Shown in pieces: positions 1-5,932 of a DNA stretch of 11,169 nt. Under the pieces are notes generated by a model, which was given only the letters and a program-made list of their open reading frames with translations, was not told the origin of the DNA and made no database searches. Location: positions 1-11,169 of the forward strand of contig JACCRA010000146.1 in the NCBI GenBank assembly GCA_013813825.1, read 5' to 3'. Both the position numbers and the translations under genes were made by a program. Source of the DNA: Pyrinomonadaceae bacterium. GTDB taxonomy: Bacteria > Acidobacteriota > Blastocatellia > Pyrinomonadales > Pyrinomonadaceae. The first letter of the stretch is position 1; each line of letters begins with the position of its first letter.

Positions 1-602
1 TCCGCGCAATCTTCGGGACGGCGGACGAACGAGAGCGCGATGTAGTCGACATCCTGCCGGACGGCCCACTGTAAATCGCGCCGATCCTTGTCCGTCAGCG
101 ACGGAATCGGCAGGGCGACGCCGGGCAGATTGATGCCCTTGCGCTCGTTCAGGAGTCCACCGTTGACGACGCGGCAGACGACATCAGTATCCGTCGTGCG
201 CTCGACGCGTAACTCGATCAAGCCGTCGTCCAATAGCACGCGCGCGCCGGGCTTCACGTCACGCGCCAGCCCGGCATAATTGGTCGAGACTTCGCGCGCG
301 TCGCCTGCCACCGAGCGCGTCGTGAGCGTGAAAAGCGAATCGTCTTCGAGCGGGATCGGCTGGCCGCCCTGCAACACGCCGGTCCTGATCTTCGGCCCCG
401 AAAGATCGACGAGGATGGCGAGTGGTCGCCGCATTCGCTCGGCCGCCGCCCGCGCGCGGCGAATCGTCTCGGCGTGCTCTTCTTGGACACCGTGCGACAT
501 GTTGATTCGCACGGCGTTAGCGCCCGCCGCCAGCAAGGCTTCGAGCTGTGCCGGCTCGCGCGACGCCGGCCCCAGCGTCGCCAGAATTTTGGCTCTTCTC
601 AC
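1..602 (-). CDS. pyk: Pyruvate kinase, N-terminal 200 residues (cut by window edge)
   Basis: Pyruvate kinase transfers phosphate from phosphoenolpyruvate to ADP in the last step of glycolysis; it is cytoplasmic and usually a homotetramer. The visible part starts with the family opening [13 protein letters not shown], has the active-site VRINMSHG segment with R32, N34, S36 and H37, then [10 protein letters not shown] near residues 66-75. The B domain that closes over the active site follows at about 75-170, then the return to the barrel with [13 protein letters not shown] near 186-198. The catalytic Lys and the C-terminal domain lie beyond the window. The start is GTG at 602, because it gives the usual family N-terminus; an in-frame TTG at 608 would add two residues. 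A G-rich stretch just upstream could serve as ribosome binding site. It is last in a run of minus-strand genes, separated from the preceding thioredoxin gene by a heptamer fold-back repeat. Confidence 0.95.
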   Translation of the reverse strand, partial: MRRAKILATLGPASREPAQLEALLAAGANAVRINMSHGVQEEHAETIRRARAAAERMRRPLAILVDLSGPKIRTGVLQGGQPIPLEDDSLFTLTTRSVAGDAREVSTNYAGLARDVKPGARVLLDDGLIELRVERTTDTDVVCRVVNGGLLNERKGINLPGVALPIPSLTDKDRRDLQWAVRQDVDYIALSFVRRPEDCA

Positions 603-613
603 AATCAAACCCC

Positions 614-712
614 CAGAGGAGAGGTCAGAGGTCAGAGATCAGAGGTCAGTAAAAGACAAGTTGCTTTTAGTTTTTACTGATCGCTGACTGCTGATCGCTG
701 ACCGCTGTTTAG
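614..712. repeat. Heptamer fold-back element E1 (leader of pyk)
   Basis: Positions 621-648 are four tandem 7-bp units of the type GAGGTCA (one reads GAGATCA). Positions 678-705 are four units of the type TGATCGC or TGACCGC, the approximate reverse complement. Inner blocks GTAAAAG (649-655) and TTTTTAC (671-677) also pair, leaving a 15-nt apex (656-670). Pairing of the outer units is imperfect, with 1-3 mismatches each, but the 7-bp register is kept. It fills most of the 164-bp gap between pyk and the upstream gene and so would lie in the leader of pyk, or between two cistrons if they are co-transcribed. No protein is encoded. Confidence 0.75.
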
Positions 713-766
713 ATTTTGACCGCAAATCGTTGGACTGCCGCCCGGCTACCGCCGCCGGAGCTAACA

Positions 767-1381
767 TTATTTGCCGCTTGCCACGGCCTTCGCAATTGCT
801 TGTTCAATCTTCGGTTGGTCAATGGCCTCAAAGCTGGAGAAGCGCGCGAGGACGCGGCCATCCGCGCCGAAGAGGACGGTGTAGGGAACGCCGACCACCC
901 CCTCCGCGTTGGGCGCGATGTAGAGCTTAAAAAGTTCGAGCGGCGACCAGACCACTTCGTTGTCGATGCCGGCCTCGCGGATGTACGCCTCGACTTTGTC
1001 GCCTTCGACGAACTGATTGTTCGACGCCATGTTGACTACCACCAAGCCCTTGTCGCGATACCGCTTCGCGAGGCCGGCGATGAACGGCGCGTGCTTCTGG
1101 CAGTGCGGACAGGTCGCGCTGAAGAAGTCGAGCAGCGCGATGCGCCCGCGCAAGGACGACAGGCGCAGCTTGGTCCCCTTGACGGTTTCCATCTCGAAAT
1201 CGGGGACGCCGGTTTGCGCGCCGCCCACGTCGTCAGCGCGCGGCAGTTGCGCGACCACGTCGGCGGGCGGCGCGCTCAACTTGGCGGCGCGAACGCTACG
1301 GACGAAACCCGGCACAACAGCGGCCAGCAGCAGCAGGCAGAGCAGCGCGGCGGCAAACATGGCTTTCGGTGAACGGAACAT
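767..1381 (-). CDS. Membrane-anchored thioredoxin-fold protein, TlpA-like, CPHC active site
   Basis: A 204-residue extracytoplasmic thiol-disulfide oxidoreductase of the TlpA/ResA/AhpC-TSA group. Residues 8-27 form a hydrophobic signal anchor or signal peptide with no lipobox. The redox site is DFFSATCPHCQKH with C91 and C94, and the cis-proline is in GVPYT (P166). The region between, with NMASNNQFVEGDKVEAYIREAG, is the TlpA/ResA-type insertion. CPHC is the dipeptide arrangement seen in DsbA, whereas TlpA and ResA usually carry CEPC or CPPC, so the redox potential may differ from its neighbour's. The start at 1381 has AAGGAG 11 nt upstream; a second Met at residue 8 is a possible alternative. 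It begins 37 bp after the end of another TlpA-like gene, so the two are probably one operon. The substrate cannot be told from sequence. Confidence 0.88.
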   Translation of the reverse strand: MFRSPKAMFAAALLCLLLLAAVVPGFVRSVRAAKLSAPPADVVAQLPRADDVGGAQTGVPDFEMETVKGTKLRLSSLRGRIALLDFFSATCPHCQKHAPFIAGLAKRYRDKGLVVVNMASNNQFVEGDKVEAYIREAGIDNEVVWSPLELFKLYIAPNAEGVVGVPYTVLFGADGRVLARFSSFEAIDQPKIEQAIAKAVASGK

Positions 1382-1418
1382 GTGGCGGAAAACTCCTTCA
1401 ATTTCTCTGGAAGATGCG

Positions 1419-2111
1419 TCAGTCGGTCGGCGCGGCGGCGGAGAGAGCGTCTTTGATCACTTGTTCGAGTTCGGTGGACGTTGAAGTGTCGTAGCCGACG
1501 AACCGCTTGGCGAGTCGTCCTGTGCGGTCAAAGATGTAAGTCTGCGGGATGGCGCTCGTGTCAGAAAAGTACAACTCGGACATCGCCTGATCCGGGTAGC
1601 CGAGCGGGTATTGGATACCGTACTGCTCGACGAAACCGGCGACCTTCGGGCGGTCTTCGTCACCGCCGACGTTGATGCCGACAACCTGTAAGCCCTGCGC
1701 GCCGTAGCGGCGTTGCAACGCGATGAGATGCGGCGTCTGCTCGCGGCACGGGGGGCAATAGGTGGCCCAGAAGTCGAGCACCAGCACTTGGCCGCGATAA
1801 TCGGCCGGACGCGCGCGCCGCCCGTCAAGCATCGTCCAGCCAACTTGCGACGTGGTCGCGCTTTGCGGCACAGGCACGCCGGTGTCCGAGCCGCGCGACG
1901 GCACGACCGGAATTGGCGGCATCGGCAGCGCCGTCTGTGGCGGCGTCGTTCCTGTAGGTGTTTTAGCAGCAGCCTGCTTTGCCGATTCCGGGATCGGCCG
2001 CGTCCGGCTACACGCCGCGCCGAGCGCCAGCGTCACGCACGCGACGAGGCACATCCGCGCTAGAGAAAAACGACGACACCGGAGTGCGCTTTGATGAGAG
2101 TGATGCGGCAT
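1419..2111 (-). CDS. TlpA/ResA-like thioredoxin-domain lipoprotein, CPPC active site
   Basis: A 230-residue thiol-disulfide oxidoreductase predicted to be lipid-anchored outside the cytoplasmic membrane. Basic residues (R11-R19) precede a hydrophobic run (20-32) ending LALGAAC; C34 is the likely lipidated cysteine, although Gly at -3 makes it an imperfect lipobox. A Pro/Thr-rich linker spans about 41-82. The thioredoxin domain follows, with VLDFWATYCPPCREQ (C119, C122), a GINVGGDEDRPKVAGFVEQ insertion typical of TlpA/ResA proteins, and cis-Pro P189 in AIPQTYIFD. Family members keep periplasmic cysteines reduced, for instance during cytochrome c maturation; no cytochrome genes are visible here, so the partner is unknown. 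The start at 2111 has GGAG 13 nt upstream; M20 is an alternative that keeps the signal peptide. It is the first gene of a probable pair with the CPHC protein downstream. Confidence 0.9.
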   Translation of the reverse strand: MPHHSHQSALRCRRFSLARMCLVACVTLALGAACSRTRPIPESAKQAAAKTPTGTTPPQTALPMPPIPVVPSRGSDTGVPVPQSATTSQVGWTMLDGRRARPADYRGQVLVLDFWATYCPPCREQTPHLIALQRRYGAQGLQVVGINVGGDEDRPKVAGFVEQYGIQYPLGYPDQAMSELYFSDTSAIPQTYIFDRTGRLAKRFVGYDTSTSTELEQVIKDALSAAAPTD

Positions 2112-2237
2112 TTGATTCGCGAAACTCCACGGATGGGAAACTCAGGCATTTTACACGAAGCGTGAAGTGAAGACGAAGCCCTTAAAACCAGAACCAAATT
2201 AGTCCTGACAAAATTTGGACGCATGGAAGAAAAGATG

Positions 2238-2315
2238 ATCCACAAATTTACGCGAAACGATGCGACAACCCGCGAAGAATGTCGTGCCACCTCGTTGGTG
2301 CGGTTTTGTGTCATC
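2238..2315. repeat. Degenerate fold-back element E2 upstream of the thioredoxin lipoprotein gene
   Basis: The 231-bp gap between yacG and the lipoprotein gene has no convincing gene. Inside it, GATGCGACAACCCGC (2259-2273) can pair imperfectly with GCGGTTTTGTGTCATC (2300-2315). More telling, positions 2238-2270 read on the plus strand match the minus strand of 11115-11147 (element E7) at about 24 of 33 bases, including a shared GAAACGA. It therefore looks like a decayed relative of E7. The period of 7 is only weakly visible here. Confidence 0.4.
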
Positions 2316-2342
2316 CAGCCGCCGGGCAAAATGCTCCGGACG

Positions 2343-2537
2343 TTAGAGTCGTTCGTCTGATGTCTGCGTCTCGCGCTGTTGGACGCCCCCTTCTGAAGGC
2401 GGGGCTTCGTCGGACGGCACGGCGTAGTTTTCATCTACCCAGTTGCCAAAGTCGATGAGCTTGCAGCGTTCTGAGCAGAACGGGCGGTATGGATTGTCTT
2501 TCTGGGTGGTTGGCCGGTCACAGTTCGGACATTTCAT
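2343..2537 (-). CDS. yacG: YacG-like zinc-binding protein (DNA gyrase inhibitor family)
   Basis: A 64-residue protein matching the YacG family, whose E. coli member is 65 residues long. In E. coli YacG binds GyrB and blocks DNA binding by gyrase; the role in other phyla is assumed rather than shown. Four cysteines form the zinc site: C3 and C6 in MKCPNC, and C21 and C25 in RPFCSERCK. The conserved run RPFCSERCKLIDFGNWVDE followed by YAVP is diagnostic. The C-terminus (from about residue 43) is polar and probably disordered. In proteobacteria yacG often lies beside coaE; here it stands between a Crp-like regulator and a thioredoxin lipoprotein, all on one strand. No clear Shine-Dalgarno precedes the ATG at 2537, but the start is fixed by the first cysteine pair. 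Confidence 0.93.
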   Translation of the reverse strand: MKCPNCDRPTTQKDNPYRPFCSERCKLIDFGNWVDENYAVPSDEAPPSEGGVQQRETQTSDERL

Positions 2538-2545
2538 AAAGCATG

Positions 2546-2631
2546 AAGGAAAAGGGGAGAGCTACAGGGACCAGCCGCAGTTTGAACTTTCGTTCAGTTC
2601 TGTGTGCCTCTGAACCTTTCCTCGCTTCCTT
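2546..2631. repeat. Possible degenerate fold-back element between the Crp-like gene and yacG
   Basis: AAGGAAAAGGGGAGAG (2546-2561) pairs with CTTTCCTCGCTTCCTT (2616-2631) at about 12 of 16 positions. A small hairpin, TGAAC with GTTCA around TTTC, sits between the arms near 2583-2596. It occupies the 114-bp spacer in the same manner as the clearer elements elsewhere in the window. The low-complexity purine and pyrimidine arms make chance pairing a real alternative. Confidence 0.3.
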
Positions 2632-2651
2632 GTTCCCCCTCGGTTTAGGTC

Positions 2652-3380
2652 TCAAGCGCCGGCCACTACTACTGCCGCGGCGGCGTGTGGTGGGTGCTTG
2701 ATTAAGATTTTGCGGTCAACGAAATCGATCATACCGGCGCGGCGCATGTCGTTCAAGCGGACGGTGATGCTTTCGCGAGTCGAGCCGACGATGGAAGCGA
2801 TTTCGCGGTGCGGTAAGGCGAGGTCGATCAACACGCCGTCGTCCGCGCACCGGCCGTACCTTTCTGAAAGCTCGGCGAGCAACTTTTCGAGTCGCGCCGG
2901 GATGGCGTCGAGCGCGAAGTCGGCGAGGCGGCGTTCGGCACGGGAGAGTCGTTGACCGAGCAGGCGGAAAGTGTAATCATAAAGCTCGCTACTTTCGGCC
3001 ATCAGTTGACGAAATTTCTCGACCGGAATTCGTAGCAGGCGTGCATTTTCATATGCCACCGCAGACATTTGCCGCGCCCCGGAAGCATAGAGCGCGAATT
3101 CGCCGAACAGTGATCCGGTCGGCAGAATGTCGATCACCGCTTCGCGACCCGTCCCCGGCTCGAGGCAGCATAGTTTGATGCGTCCGCGGGCGATCAGGTA
3201 GAGAGCGTCCGGCGTGTCGCCGGCCCGGTAGATGAAGCGCCGGCGGCGCACGTCCACGGCAAATGAGACGGAGGCGAACTCTCGGATCAGCGAGTCGGAA
3301 AGCGCCGCGCTCAATTCGGTGTGGCGGAGCAAGTTGGCGCGGTCGGGCGCGTTCAGATCGCAGGCTCTTCGGTGTGCCAT
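2652..3380 (-). CDS. Crp/Fnr-family transcriptional regulator
   Basis: A 242-residue regulator with the two-domain Crp/Fnr build. A cyclic-nucleotide-binding-type beta-roll covers about 25-130, with GDTPDALYLIARGRIKL and GSLFGEFALYASG (89-101) followed by R103. A dimerisation helix spans about 130-172. A winged helix-turn-helix at about 185-228 has LPHREIASIVGSTRESITV, including the recognition-helix Arg-Glu that in Crp contacts DNA. The N-terminus is about 20 residues longer than in typical members. The cysteines (C7, C71, C72, C178) are not arranged like the four Fe-S ligands of FNR, so oxygen sensing by that mechanism is unlikely. The cAMP-contacting Arg-Ser pair of E. coli Crp appears as Arg-Gln, so the ligand is uncertain. 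An AGAGGA lies about 13 nt before the ATG. It is divergent from the GGDEF regulator and upstream of yacG on the same strand. Confidence 0.93.
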   Translation of the reverse strand: MAHRRACDLNAPDRANLLRHTELSAALSDSLIREFASVSFAVDVRRRRFIYRAGDTPDALYLIARGRIKLCCLEPGTGREAVIDILPTGSLFGEFALYASGARQMSAVAYENARLLRIPVEKFRQLMAESSELYDYTFRLLGQRLSRAERRLADFALDAIPARLEKLLAELSERYGRCADDGVLIDLALPHREIASIVGSTRESITVRLNDMRRAGMIDFVDRKILIKHPPHAAAAVVVAGA

Positions 3381-3695
3381 GATGATGGGGGAATCCTCTA
3401 GCTCGTGTGGTCTGGGATAAGTTGTAATGTTAAGTCCGCGGCTGTAATAGCCTCGTCCGCAGGTAAGTTGTGAAACCGGTAGAAAATTACACGCGCAAGG
3501 ATTGACGGCGACGTGGGCGTTTCGGCTTTGAATTTTCGAGCGCGTCCGGGTGTGGAGCCAGAAGAAGCAAGGCGAAACTATAACCGGACTCGGACAAACG
3601 GCAACCGTCCTTGTTGATTCGGCACTCTAACATGAAGAATTAGCACGCGCAAGATATGTTTTTGGCCGCGAGTGAAATGAGCAAGTAGGGCGATT
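3381..3695. other. Divergent intergenic region between the Crp-like and GGDEF genes
   Basis: 315 bp without a supported gene; it must hold the start signals of two divergent genes. A 10-bp direct repeat, CACGCGCAAG, occurs at 3490-3499 and 3644-3653, each preceded by ATTA. A short hairpin GGCT-gtaat-AGCC lies near 3440-3452. On the minus strand a weak candidate promoter for the Crp-like gene is TTCACA with TATTAC 19 bp downstream. The GGDEF gene has only a weak TAGGG ribosome binding site. No heptamer fold-back element like those in other spacers was found here. Confidence 0.45.
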
Positions 3696-4706
3696 ATGTT
3701 AAGCAAATTTAAGATCCTGTTGGTTGATGACGACCCAGACAAGCGCCAGTTGCTGCGCTTCGCGTTGGAAGATCTGGCTGGCTTCTCGGTGCTGACGGCC
3801 AACGACGGCGTCGAAGGCTTGGCGGCGGTTAAGTCGCAGCAGATCGACCTCGTCATCACCGATGTGATGATGCCGCGGATGGACGGCTTCGAACTGGCGC
3901 GTTGCATTCGCGCCAATCCGCAGACCCGCTTCATCCCGATCATCATCCAGACCGCCGCGCGCGGCACTGCCCACGACTTGCGGCAGGGCGCGGAGGCCGG
4001 CGCTCTCGGCTACATCACTGATCCGACCGATCTCGATCTGCTAATAGCGCGCGCACACACGCTGCTCGACTTCAAAAACTACCTCGACTCGTGCGAAGAG
4101 GCGGCGTTTATCGATCACCTGACGGGGCTAGCGAACCGCCGCCGCTTCGAGCGCCAGTTGGCACGTGAAGCGTCGCGCACGCAGCGCTACGGCCGCCCGT
4201 TCTGCCTGCTGCTTGTCGATGTCGATCTCTTCAAAGACATCAACGACACATACGGGCACGAGGTGGGAGACGAGGCGCTCAGACAGTTGGGGAGCACGTT
4301 GCAAGTCGGGACGCGAGGCATCGACACTGCGGCGCGCATCGGCGGCGACGAGTTCGCCGTGATTCTGACCGAGACGGACTATGCCTTCGGCCTCGAAGTC
4401 GCTGAACGCCTGCGCCTCGCGATCAAACAGATCAGAGTGCCGGACGGCGGCGGGGCGCTAACGGCGAGTCTGGGCTTGGCTGAATTTTCCCACGCGCTGC
4501 TGGACGGCCGCGAACTGGTGGCCGCCGCCGACGCCGCCCTCTATGAGGCAAAACGACAAGGGCGCGACCGCGTCGTCGGACACACACCCGCCGCGCCTGA
4601 GGAGGCGAACTCGTCTCCGGCGCGCGGCGTATCAACAAGGCAGGGACGCGGATGGGATGAGGGCGGTGGGCGGTGGGATGATAGAAGAGAAGGCAGCAGG
4701 GAGTAA
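3696..4706 (+). CDS. Response regulator with REC and GGDEF domains (diguanylate cyclase)
   Basis: A 336-residue cytoplasmic response regulator predicted to make c-di-GMP from two GTP. The receiver domain (about 5-125) has the acidic cluster D11-D12-D13, phospho-acceptor D56 in VITDVMMP, and T86 in IIQTAA. The usual Lys of the LTKP motif is absent: the text is YITDPTD with D109 in that place. The GGDEF domain (about 136-290) has DHLTGLANRRRFERQ, VDVDLFKDINDTYGH and an intact GGDEF at 216-220. R207-x-x-D210, five residues ahead, is the inhibitory c-di-GMP site. ALYEAKRQGRDRV closes the domain. The last 45 or so residues are low-complexity; from about residue 319 they are encoded by a heptamer repeat array, and the stop codon lies inside the left arm of a hairpin. 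Catalysis looks intact; control by phosphorylation may be unusual. Confidence 0.94.
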   Translation: MLSKFKILLVDDDPDKRQLLRFALEDLAGFSVLTANDGVEGLAAVKSQQIDLVITDVMMPRMDGFELARCIRANPQTRFIPIIIQTAARGTAHDLRQGAEAGALGYITDPTDLDLLIARAHTLLDFKNYLDSCEEAAFIDHLTGLANRRRFERQLAREASRTQRYGRPFCLLLVDVDLFKDINDTYGHEVGDEALRQLGSTLQVGTRGIDTAARIGGDEFAVILTETDYAFGLEVAERLRLAIKQIRVPDGGGALTASLGLAEFSHALLDGRELVAAADAALYEAKRQGRDRVVGHTPAAPEEANSSPARGVSTRQGRGWDEGGGRWDDRREGSRE

Positions 4707-4766
4707 GCAGCCAGAGCGGTTCTTATTTCTATTTACTGCCTGCTGCCTTCTACCTGTTCCTCATTC
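4654..4766. repeat. Heptamer fold-back element E3 (3' end of the GGDEF gene)
   Basis: AGAAGGCAGCAGGGAGTAAG (4688-4707) pairs with TTTACTGCCTGCTGCCTTCT (4732-4751) at 18 of 20 positions, with a 24-nt apex. Outside the left arm, 4654-4681 is four 7-bp units in the order A-B-B-A (A is GGGATGA, B is GGGCGGT). The right flank up to about 4766 carries matching pyrimidine-rich sequence. The TAA of the GGDEF gene (4704-4706) is within the left arm, and the strong ribosome binding site of the next gene begins six bases after the right flank ends. The hairpin could slow transcription or protect the upstream transcript, but it lacks a T-tract. Confidence 0.8.
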
Positions 4767-4771
4767 TTTTC

Positions 4772-4785
4772 GAGGAGGTTTCATG
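4772..4785 (+). promoter_or_regulatory. Strong Shine-Dalgarno deciding the start of the coiled-coil membrane protein
   Basis: GAGGAGG at 4772-4778 lies 4 nt before the ATG at 4783. It selects this ATG over in-frame upstream codons reaching back to 4543, which would overlap the GGDEF gene by more than 160 bp and read through the E3 repeat. Confidence 0.85.
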
Positions 4786-5778
4786 GCTGATTATCGAGAT
4801 CGGTTGGAAGAGTGGCGCGAGACGGCGCGGCGCAAGGCGCGCGAGCTTGACGACAAGTACAAAATCAAGGATCGCGTCGAGGAGAGCGCGCGGGCGGCGC
4901 AGGAGGCGGCGAAGCGCGGCGCGTCGCGGGTCTTGAGCGAAGCGGAGCGAGCGCGCGCCGAGGCCGAGCGCCTGAGCGAAGAGTTTGAGGTGGGCGAGCG
5001 CACCGGCGAAGTGCGCGAGCAGGCGCACTATGCGGCGGCCGAGGCCGCGCGTTCGGCACGCGACGCGGGCGAGCGTTTGCGCGATGCCGGGCGCACCGCT
5101 GGCGAGCGAGCAGGCGAGGTTTTCGGCGAAGCGAAAACTTACTACCGCCGCGCCGCGCGAGCTTACGATGTCAGTTCGCGCGCGACGCGGGCGACTTCCG
5201 CCGCCGGTATTGGTCTCTTCAAAGTTTATGATTGGGCGCGGACGAATCCGAAGCAGGCCGTAATGGTTTCGCTCTCGGTGGCGGCGGGCGTGCAGTTGGG
5301 CGCGTCTTTCCCGCGGCTCGACGCCGTGCTGCTCGGCGCGCACCCGCACTGGTTCACGCACTCGGCCCTACCCGTTTGGGCGATGCGGCGCGCGGGTGTG
5401 AAGTTCGACAGTTATTTGCGCGAACGTGAAGAGTTGATCGGGCGCGGCGAGTTAACCGAAGCCGAGCGCAAGCGCGCGGCGTTTGAGCGCAACATCGTCC
5501 GCTACGTCGGCGCGCCGCTTTTGGGCGCGTTCAGTTGCGCGGCGGGCGTCGCCATCTGCGCGCAAATCTTTCAACCGGGCCGCATCGTCGGCGCGCCCAT
5601 CAGTTGGCTGCTTGGCGGCAACCCGGTGCTCGACGGCATCTGGCTCTTCGCCAACGGAGTGATCTGCATCCAGCAGGGCTACAAGTTTTTCATGATCGCC
5701 CTCAGGGACCAGCAGGACGCGCAGCGCATCGTGCGCGAACTGAAAGGGCTATTGCCTACCGCTTCGGCGACCGCCTGA
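4783..5778 (+). CDS. Unrecognised Ala/Arg/Glu-rich coiled-coil membrane protein
   Basis: A 331-residue protein I cannot assign to a family. Residues 1-140 are very rich in Ala, Arg and Glu with a helical, amphipathic pattern (for example AREKARELDDKYK-like stretches near the start and AEAERLSEEFEVGERTGEV further on), resembling coiled-coil, LEA-like or apolipoprotein-like sequences. A GERAGEVFGEAK segment near 110 looks like LEA-type repeats. Then come three hydrophobic segments: about 159-175 (QAVMVSLSVAAGVQLGA), 242-264 (GAPLLGAFSCAAGVAICAQIF) and 282-306. A charged stretch, FDSYLREREELIGRGELTEAERKR, lies between the first two, and the C-terminus ends in a short charged helix. A plausible picture is a long helical domain tethered to the membrane. 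It follows the diguanylate cyclase gene by 76 bp on the same strand, so co-transcription is possible, but that alone does not show a shared role. Confidence 0.8.
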   Translation: MADYRDRLEEWRETARRKARELDDKYKIKDRVEESARAAQEAAKRGASRVLSEAERARAEAERLSEEFEVGERTGEVREQAHYAAAEAARSARDAGERLRDAGRTAGERAGEVFGEAKTYYRRAARAYDVSSRATRATSAAGIGLFKVYDWARTNPKQAVMVSLSVAAGVQLGASFPRLDAVLLGAHPHWFTHSALPVWAMRRAGVKFDSYLREREELIGRGELTEAERKRAAFERNIVRYVGAPLLGAFSCAAGVAICAQIFQPGRIVGAPISWLLGGNPVLDGIWLFANGVICIQQGYKFFMIALRDQQDAQRIVRELKGLLPTASATA

Positions 5779-5811
5779 GCATAGCAACAGAACATACACT
5801 TTAAGAAAGTT

Positions 5812-5846
5812 AAAGGCGGGTTGGCCGGGCGGGCCAATCTGCCTTT
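5812..5846. terminator. Bidirectional hairpin terminator between convergent genes
   Basis: AAAGGCGGGTTGGCC (5812-5826) pairs along all 15 positions, two of them G-U, with GGCCAATCTGCCTTT (5832-5846) around a 5-nt loop. On the plus strand CGCTTTGTT follows. On the minus strand the stem is followed by the T-rich AACTTTCTT. It sits in the 154-bp gap between the coiled-coil membrane gene and the end of the site-2 protease gene, so it can serve both. The stem is compact and GC-rich, unlike the heptamer fold-back elements. Confidence 0.7.
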
Positions 5847-5932
5847 CGCTTTGTTGCCCGGTGCAATGTCGACAAATCGAAACACGCGAGAGTAACGGAG
5901 TTGCAGGGGCTGTGGCTTGATGTAGTTCGATT

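Noticed and set aside
716..1372. A 218-codon open frame on the plus strand
   Set aside because: It is antisense to the CPHC thioredoxin gene, whose motifs are clear; its own translation is charged and motif-free. Long antisense frames are common at this GC content.
2060..2434. A 124-codon minus-strand frame bridging yacG and the lipoprotein gene
   Set aside because: It overlaps two well-supported genes in another frame and reads through spacer repeat sequence; no motif was seen.
2652..3380. FNR-type oxygen sensor
   Set aside because: The four cysteines present are not placed like the N-terminal Fe-S ligands of FNR, and two are adjacent (C71, C72).
4543..4782. An 80-residue N-terminal extension of the coiled-coil membrane protein
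   Set aside because: The frame is open from 4543, but it overlaps the end of the GGDEF gene and translates the E3 repeat. The strong GAGGAGG site selects the ATG at 4783.
4750..5361. A 203-codon minus-strand frame within the coiled-coil gene
   Set aside because: Arg/Ala/Leu-rich antisense of a biased coding sequence; the plus strand has the strong ribosome binding site and membrane segments.
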